From: Strix aluco | Lineage: Eukaryota > Chordata > Aves > Strigiformes > Strigidae | DNA length: 64,000 nt | Direction: 5' to 3' | NCBI RefSeq assembly: GCF_031877795.1 | Contig: NC_133942.1 | Location: forward strand, 3,224,001 to 3,288,000 | Part shown: piece after piece, positions 57,986 through 64,000 of the stretch | Position numbering within the stretch: the first letter of the stretch is position 1 | How the letters are laid out: each line of letters begins with the position of its first letter | Position numbers and translations under genes: made by a program | Notes under the pieces: model-generated | What the model saw: the letters and a program-made list of their open reading frames with translations, nothing else | Told to the model about the DNA's origin: nothing | Databases searched by the model: none

Positions 57986-59946
57986 AGCCTCACGGAGACG
58001 CAGGGTGGGGTCAACCCTTGATCAAAGACCACGACTGCTGTGCACGTTCTTGGTGTGTAGGGGGGACGGTTTGCGACAGTGGGAGAGTTCTATGGAAAGC
58101 GCAAGGTAGAGCCTGGCTGAGGAAAAGTGTGGAGGGGCAAAGTGAGAATAAATGGGAGGTGTGGATGACTTGGAGGGAGACAGGAGACACCTTGTGTCGG
58201 TGGAATAGGTTTGTCTGGATGGTTTTGCCAGCTCTGGCAAGCACTGTGCAATGCCTGAGCATGGACCAAAATGCCAAACGGCCTGCAAAACCGATCATTT
58301 CCATCACTAGATGAAAATAGCTCTGATTCCCTTTTGGCTCTGGAGGAGGAGAGTGGTGCTGAGTAGACGGTATGGAGGTGGTACATGTGGCAGGGCCTGT
58401 CTGCATGCAGGGCAAGGGTGGGAGGTGGTTGCGGTGGAGATGGCGAGCACGAGGAGCGGCTTGAGGAACGGTGTGTGCAGGCGGCTGGAGGGAGGAGGCC
58501 GGCCAGTCTGTGAAGTGGAGGAGCAGGAGGCCGTCCAGGCTCTGATCTGGAGGAGCAGGAGGCAACGCTGCCCACAGGTGCGCTGGTGGAATAGTGCTGA
58601 GCACAGCTGCCTTCCAAGCAGTTGACCCGTCTTCGTGATTCCTGGCCAATGCTGGCAAACGGCTCTTCAGCCTGGCTCCAGGACGGGTGCCTTCACATCT
58701 TCTGCAGGCAGGCTCTTCTGCTCAGAAACCACCCAGCTTTCCCCTGGGGTTTCAAGCCACAGCCCTCGCCTCCCTGCAGCCTTGAGACCAGCTGAGACCA
58801 GTGCTTTCTGCCTGCTGGGAGGGCTCCAGGCTTGAGTCTTCACTGCAGTGCTGGTACGGGAGCCAGGAGAGAGGCTTTTTTGGCCTGGCACAGAGCTGGT
58901 CCTGCTGCTGCGGCTGCTGTGGCTGGTTGCACCTGGCGAGGAAAGCGTGCTGCCGTGGCAGGGTGCAGATGAAGATCAATAATGCCTGAGTGGTGCTCAA
59001 GGGACAGACTGTGCTTCATGAGGCCGGGTATGCAATTTGGCTGTGTGGTGAGAGGAGGCCTATTCTTTGTGCGATGGCTCAAAGGCCTGTCCGTCTGAGC
59101 TGAAGTCACCCTGGAGACGCTGACCTACCCTCTCCAGGCTCCGGCATCGCAGAGACACCCTGAAGTTTACTGGAACTGCGTGTAACAATGCTCCTGGTAA
59201 CTAAGAACTGAGACACCCTCATTGCTCTTGCAGCTTACGGCCTGTGGGCCAAGGCAAACACAAGGCGCCTCTCATAACTGGATTCTCTACTGAACGGGGA
59301 CAAAGCTTCTCAAGTCTCTCACTCCAGGCTTGCTTCAAAGAAAAACAGCCATGCTCTTTGCTGTGCTGACAGTCAAAAACCATCCTGGGCAGTGGGGTTG
59401 TATGTGGGGTTTGTGTTAGCACACAAGTTACAGACTCCCACTCTGTCATCAGCAGTCCTACGAGTAGGTGGAGTTAAGAACGGGAGGATCATGATTGCGC
59501 ATGTCAGTTCCCTATGGAAATGCCCACCCTAACCTCATCTGGCACTCACACTGCCTACCTCCAGCCATGAAAAGGGGTGCTTTTCTCCTTTCCTCTCCAT
59601 ACGCATGCTCTGGAATTTATTCCCACAGCACCATAGAAAAAGAGAGAAGTGCCATGACTGTTTTTCATACGATGTTTGTGAGCAAAAATTAAGAGGACCA
59701 AAATGCTCATTCAAACTATCTGTATTAAATACCTCAAGGAACAATGTGGCAACTGGCCCCACAGGCCCATGATCAGCAGGTTACAGATTCATGCTCAACG
59801 ACTCTGAGGCTTTTTGGTGCTCTGCTATCAGTTGAGGGAGCTCTATCCCCAACTGGTGGTGAGCTCAGGACAGAAGTCAGTGCTCTTCCTTGCAGAGCAG
59901 AGGGTTAACTGAGGCAGGAGGAGAACAAACCACCACAGGACTCCAC
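57986..59946 (-). repeat. Keratin 3' flank block, copy D'
   Basis: Mirror of 20490-22450 and homologous to 1630-3535. Scattered substitutions separate it from the left-arm copy. No gene is recognised. Confidence 0.8.
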
Positions 59947-59967
59947 ACAGCTCTGCTGCACAAAGTC

Positions 59968-59973
59968 TTTAAT
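59968..59973 (-). terminator. Poly(A) signal of keratin D'
   Basis: ATTAAA on the minus strand in the conserved context. Confidence 0.75.
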
Positions 59974-60398
59974 GAGAAGGAAGAAACGCAGTGGCACAGA
60001 ACAGAGACCAAGAAACACATCTGCAGGGTTCAGGGAGGCACAGAGAATGGCCCGTTTCCCAAGGACAAGCTCCACACAAAGCGCTTGCCTTTTCCCATTC
60101 TGCTCTACCTGCTGGCCATCCCAGACCACCAAGAGCAGTCCCTAACTCCGGCACCCTCCCCCCAGCAGCACGAAGTTCAGCAAAGCAGAAGAGAACGAGC
60201 CCTTTCTCGAGGAGCTCAGAGTGAAGCAGAACCACAGGAGACATGACGAGGCCTGCTGTGCAGTGAGGAGAAGTGGGCACAGATCCCTCCTGACAGCTGA
60301 GGTGAGCACACCCAGCCCGTCTGCAAGCCAGGGCCACGCTCCTGCTGCTGCAAGGTCCCTGTCTTCCATCCTGCTCCAAAGGACACGATCCACCAGCT

Positions 60399-60716
60399 TC
60401 AGCAGTTCATACTGCAGCGGGGGGGAGGCAGACACAGCCCTGACCCTCCCAGGCCAAGGGAGCCCCCAGAAGAGATGGGAACCCCCCCGGAGCTGAGGGA
60501 GCTCCCAACAGCAGCCGACAGAGAGGATCCCACGGCTGTGCTCTGGGGGAAAGAGGTGAGGATGGGGCCCGGCAGGGTCACCACCACTGGGGAGGCCTCG
60601 ATGAACACCGTCGAGTCAGCACAGCGGGCGACACAGGGCTCAGTGCAGCTGCTTGCCAGTGGGGTTGGGCCAGAGGCACCGCAGGGGCGTGGGGGACAGG
60701 GTCTGCAGCAAGACAT
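60399..60716 (-). CDS. Feather-type beta-keratin D' (right-arm copy of D)
   Basis: A 105-residue feather-type beta-keratin with the common sequence shared by A, B, C and F. Unlike its mirror D, it has Arg at residues 10 and 100. Exon 2 starts at 60737, the intron is 60738-61276 (539 bases), exon 1 ends at 61277, a TATA-like box is at 61336-61343 and the poly(A) signal is at 59968-59973. All parts needed for expression are present. The differences from D, together with scattered changes in the flanks, show that the outer part of the palindrome is not an exact copy. Confidence 0.93.
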   Translation of the reverse strand: MSCCRPCPPRPCGASGPTPLASSCTEPCVARCADSTVFIEASPVVVTLPGPILTSFPQSTAVGSSLSAAVGSSLSSGGVPISSGGSLGLGGSGLCLPPPRCSMNC

Positions 60717-61276
60717 CTCTCGGTGAGGGAGGCAAACCTGAAACACAGAGCAGGCAGGAAGCACCAAATTCAGTATCAGCCTGTCTTTCTTTTCCTCAGC
60801 TCTCTCTGTGGACACTGTATGCTTTAAAAGCTCAGACTGTGCCTACATCTCCCAAAACCCTCATTGTGCCCTCCGAGTTGCACGGTACAGGAAGGCTGAC
60901 CCACGTAGGGATAGGACCCACCACAGTGGGTTTGAAGCACCCGTGGAAACACTGATCACAGCCCACCTCCAGAACGCGCAGTGCTGATCTTGAAGGCACT
61001 GGATGCACCTGGCCGTTTGGTTAGAGACCATCTGCTGCAGGTGCAAATTCTGGTGGGCAGGCCTCCCTGCAGCTGAGCCCCATTGATTCCCTTCTGCTTG
61101 GAAGAACCCCCTCTTCCCAGGCCTCCCCAGCCACCTCCGCCAAAAGGGAAAGAGGTGACAGCCCTTCAACTGTTCTATTGCAGGGCCAAGCCGAGGCAGC
61201 CCAAGTGTCAACCTGAGCAGCCACCATGACAGCAGTTCAGCCCACAGAGAGAGAGATGCAGCAGACTCAGGCTTAC

Positions 61277-61473
61277 CTCGTTCCTCGAGGAAAGAGAGGC
61301 AAGAGAGGAGGATGCAGAGCCTGGAGCAGCGCAGGCTTTTATGCTGTGTCCCAGAGCCCCGTGGGGCCACAAACATTCCTTGCTCATGAAGCATCTGAAC
61401 ACCTAGCAGTTGTCGCTTGCCGAGGACTCGCTGGTGATTCAGCCCTTGCCTCTTTCATCCGAAATGTTGTGAT
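61277..61473 (-). promoter_or_regulatory. Promoter and exon 1 of keratin D'
   Basis: A TATA-like cataaaag lies at 61336-61343 (minus strand) and exon 1 ends at 61277 before gtaag. Mirror of 18963-19159. Confidence 0.8.
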
Positions 61474-64000
61474 CCCGCTTCACACCACTGAACATCGAAA
61501 CGATTCATCTGTGTCCCAGCTTCCTAAGTCCAATCAACTCAGTGGTCTCAGGCTAGTGTACAAGGGGATTTGAAGTGGGTTTGCATGATACAGATTGCCT
61601 TTGTCACTTTGCCTTCTTCATGGCGAGCATGGCCACCAGTCACAGTGAAATTCAGCGTTGAGGGACACCTCAAGTCAAGTGCTGTCAGTGCAGGCACTCC
61701 GGTTAACCCTGAGAGACATTTCCCCCCACGGGTCATCGCAGACACACTGTGAGTAAGTTCAGGCAGCAGGGCAAGACGGCACAATCCCCTATGGTGGGAG
61801 AAGAGACTCATCTCACCAGGGGTGAGGCAAAGCTCAACTCAACGGCAAAGTCTGTTGTGGGCTGGAAGGATGTCCCCTGTGGGCAGGACTGATGGCCGTG
61901 AGGACCTTGCTTACGCTCATCAGGCTCTGCCACAGAGGGTGATGTGAGCAAAGCCGTGCCCACGTCCTTCCCTGAAGGAGACCCACACGCAAATTGACCT
62001 GTTCTGCTCAGGGAGTTCATCCCAGAGGCCAGAGGCCACCATGGCCTGCTTTTGAGGGGAGGCTCGGGGCACAGAGCCAAGAGCTCCTGGCCCTTTACTC
62101 TGGGTCAGGAATGGGCTGGCCCATTCCATGCATTTCCCATTTCAAAGGGACATTGGATCAGTCTCCCAGAGCACTGGGAGTCATCGTGATGTGGAAGAGT
62201 CAGGAAAAACCCTGAGCTCCTGGCAAACATGAGTCAGCCTGCTGTGGACTTCAGTGGACACGGTGGCCTGGTTCCCATGCGTGCCAGGGATACCAGAGCT
62301 CATAGCCCCAAAGTGCCGCCTTCCTCAAGGGTATTTCCACACATTTTAGCACCATTCCTGAATCAACTGGTGCTTCTCTGCAATCTCCTGCATTTTTTGT
62401 CTTCCATGGCATGGTGGCTTTTGGTGGCTGCTCAGGGGCTCGTGTGACGCAGTGTCCCCCAGAACAACAAAGGTTGCAATGGGCCTCTGGAGGTCTTCTG
62501 CTCCGATCCACTGCTCTGTGCAGACCAAACTTCCCAGGTACCTCCGCAGGCTCTGGGCCTTGTCCTGTTGACTTCTGAACACTGCCACTGTCAGAGAGGT
62601 CCCTGTCTCTTGAGTAGCTCTTCCAGGGCTGCACCGTGAGCTGTGTCACTGCTTTTCCCAAAAAGACATTTCCCTTGTTGCAACTTGTGGTTGTTGCCCC
62701 TTGCCCTTTTGCAGTGCACCTCTCAGGAGAGTCTGGCTCCATCCTCTCTCTAACCTCCTGGAGCTGATGGGAGACAGCAGTTCCATTCCCTCCTCCCCAC
62801 TTTGCTCATCTCCGCCAGGCTCCACAAACCTAGTGCCCTCGGCCTCACCCCATACGTCCCTCGCTCCAGCCCTTACGTCCCGCCTGCTCCTCTGCCAGTA
62901 CCTCTCTCCATGAGAGATCATCACCACCACCTCTCTTGCCCCTGGGGATGCAAAATGGGGCACACCAATCCAGATGTGTCCTCTGCAGAGGCAAGGGAAG
63001 GGCAACCCTCCCTCTCCTCAGCTTTCGACAAACAGCTTGAGTTGGAAAGGCCCTTTTGAGATGACCCACGCCAACCATGGATCCACCAAACAGGTCTGCT
63101 TTCACCTGAACAAGGGCTTGAGGCCTGCTCCCCACCCTACCAGCCAGAGGCTCTCACAGCTGAGCCTCCCACAAGTGGGCCACCAGATGACACTGAGGGT
63201 GCCAGCAGCACTGGTGAGCAGATGCCAGGGTTATGGGGTGAGGTCTGGAGATGGACAGGAAGTAACTATCAGGATTAGGAGTGAAGGCTCCCCCCGCCAT
63301 TTACAGTGAAAGCCGTGCTGGGACAGATTTTCTCTCCTCTCTCCAGCCCTTCTGCCCAGAAGGGATTTCTAGTCAGTGGCATAAAAATGAAACGCAGAGA
63401 CGGCGGCATGCCTCGCACACACCCAGCCCTTGTGCTCTCCAACCTCTTAGCTCAAGCAGATCAAACCTAGAACTAGGTGGGTTTTAAAGTGGGATGAAAC
63501 AACCCTGCTGAGAACGAGGTAGACAAGTGGGCATCCTTGACGTGTCATCACACGCACCACATGAAAACTGCCATTCAACCCGGGAAGAGCTGCACAAGAG
63601 ACAGTGACCTCTCTGACAGCGGCAGTGTTCAGTCGTCAATGGCACAAGGCCCAGTGCTTCCTGAGGTAACTGGGAAGTTTGGTCTGCTCCGAGCAGGAGC
63701 AGAGGACTACCAGCGGTCCCGTCTGACCTTCATTACTCTGGGGTGCACTGGGTCTCATGGGCCCCTGAGCAGCCACCAAAAGCAACACCTTGCAAGGTAG
63801 CAGCAGCAGAACAGGCCAGCATAAAAGTTCCACTTGTTTCAGGAACGGTGCTAAAATGTGTGGCAAAGTCCTTGGGGAAAGCAGATGTATTGGAGGAATG
63901 AGGCTATGGGCTATGGTATCCCTGGCATGCCTGAGGCCGGGCCACCATGTCCACTGAAGTCCACAGCAGGCTGACTCATGTTTGCCAGGAGCTCAGGGTT
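61474..64000 (-). repeat. Intergenic region upstream of keratin D'
   Basis: It mirrors 16436-18962 and is homologous to 5840-8359. It contains the two diverged inverted halves and the single-copy centre near 63100. No gene is recognised. By symmetry a copy of keratin C should follow beyond the window edge (prediction). Confidence 0.75.

Larger units (their letters stand above)
42961..64000 (-). repeat. Right arm of the giant inverted repeat
   Basis: This is the reverse complement of 16436-37474. The inner boundary is sharp: keratin-flank sequence matching 37474 starts at about 42961, directly after the end of a CR1 LINE. The arm carries tRNA-Ser (plus), an ERVL-type LTR (minus), an ERVK-like LTR (plus), the iMet relic (plus), tRNA-Gln (plus), keratin E' (minus) and keratin D' (minus). 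It is still matching at the last base of the window. Confidence 0.95.

Noticed and set aside
1-64000. Intact endogenous retrovirus, CRISPR array, prophage or bacterial operon
   Set aside because: Only solo or partial LTRs and LINE pieces are present. No gag, pol or env region, regular spacer array or bacterial gene was seen.

Overview
The window is vertebrate nuclear DNA from a bird. The main evidence is a family of eight near-identical 105-residue feather-type beta-keratins (corneous beta-proteins). Seven of the eight have a visible two-exon layout or part of it: a non-coding exon 1, one intron, then a single coding exon. The rest is CR1 LINE fragments, solo LTRs of avian ERV types and three tRNA families. 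The LTR types suggest a neoavian, perhaps passerine, genome, but I cannot fix the species or the chromosome. I see no bacterial, CRISPR or phage content and no other protein-coding gene that I can defend.

Layout. (1) 1-1630: an LTR remnant, an ERVL-type LTR and a decayed tRNA-Ser. (2) 1630-11840: keratin A (minus) and keratin B (plus), transcribed away from each other, with about 3 kb of matching 3' flank on each side. (3) 13900-22450: keratin C (minus) and D (plus), a second copy of the same divergent pair, shifted by about 10.4-10.6 kb. (4) 22870-37470: an ERVL-type LTR, keratin E (plus, without its own exon 1), tRNA-Gln, a decayed tRNA-iMet, several solo LTRs and tRNA-Ser. (5) 37475-42960: a central spacer with the 3' flank and body of keratin F (minus), an ERV1-like solo LTR, a displaced keratin 3'UTR and a truncated CR1. 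(6) 42961-64000: the reverse complement of 16436-37474, carrying keratins E' and D' on the minus strand.

The dominant structure is therefore a giant inverted repeat. Its arms are at least 21 kb long, its spacer is 5.5 kb, and mirrored positions sum to 80434-80436 throughout, so the arms differ by only a few indels. It contains or adjoins smaller inverted pairs (A|B, C|D) and a 10.6 kb tandem repeat. Sharp changes in identity, such as 5115 and 8360 in A|B, look like edges of gene-conversion tracts. A fold-back or collapsed-haplotype assembly error would also produce a giant palindrome and must be excluded first.

Functionally, A, B, C, D and D' have a TATA-like box, exon 1, intron, coding exon and AUUAAA poly(A) signal, and look expressible in feather-forming epidermis. 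E and E' have an intact coding exon, but an antisense LTR lies where exon 1 and the promoter should be. F keeps an intact reading frame but has lost both ends of the gene. The remaining sequence is transposon remnants and unrecognised intergenic DNA.
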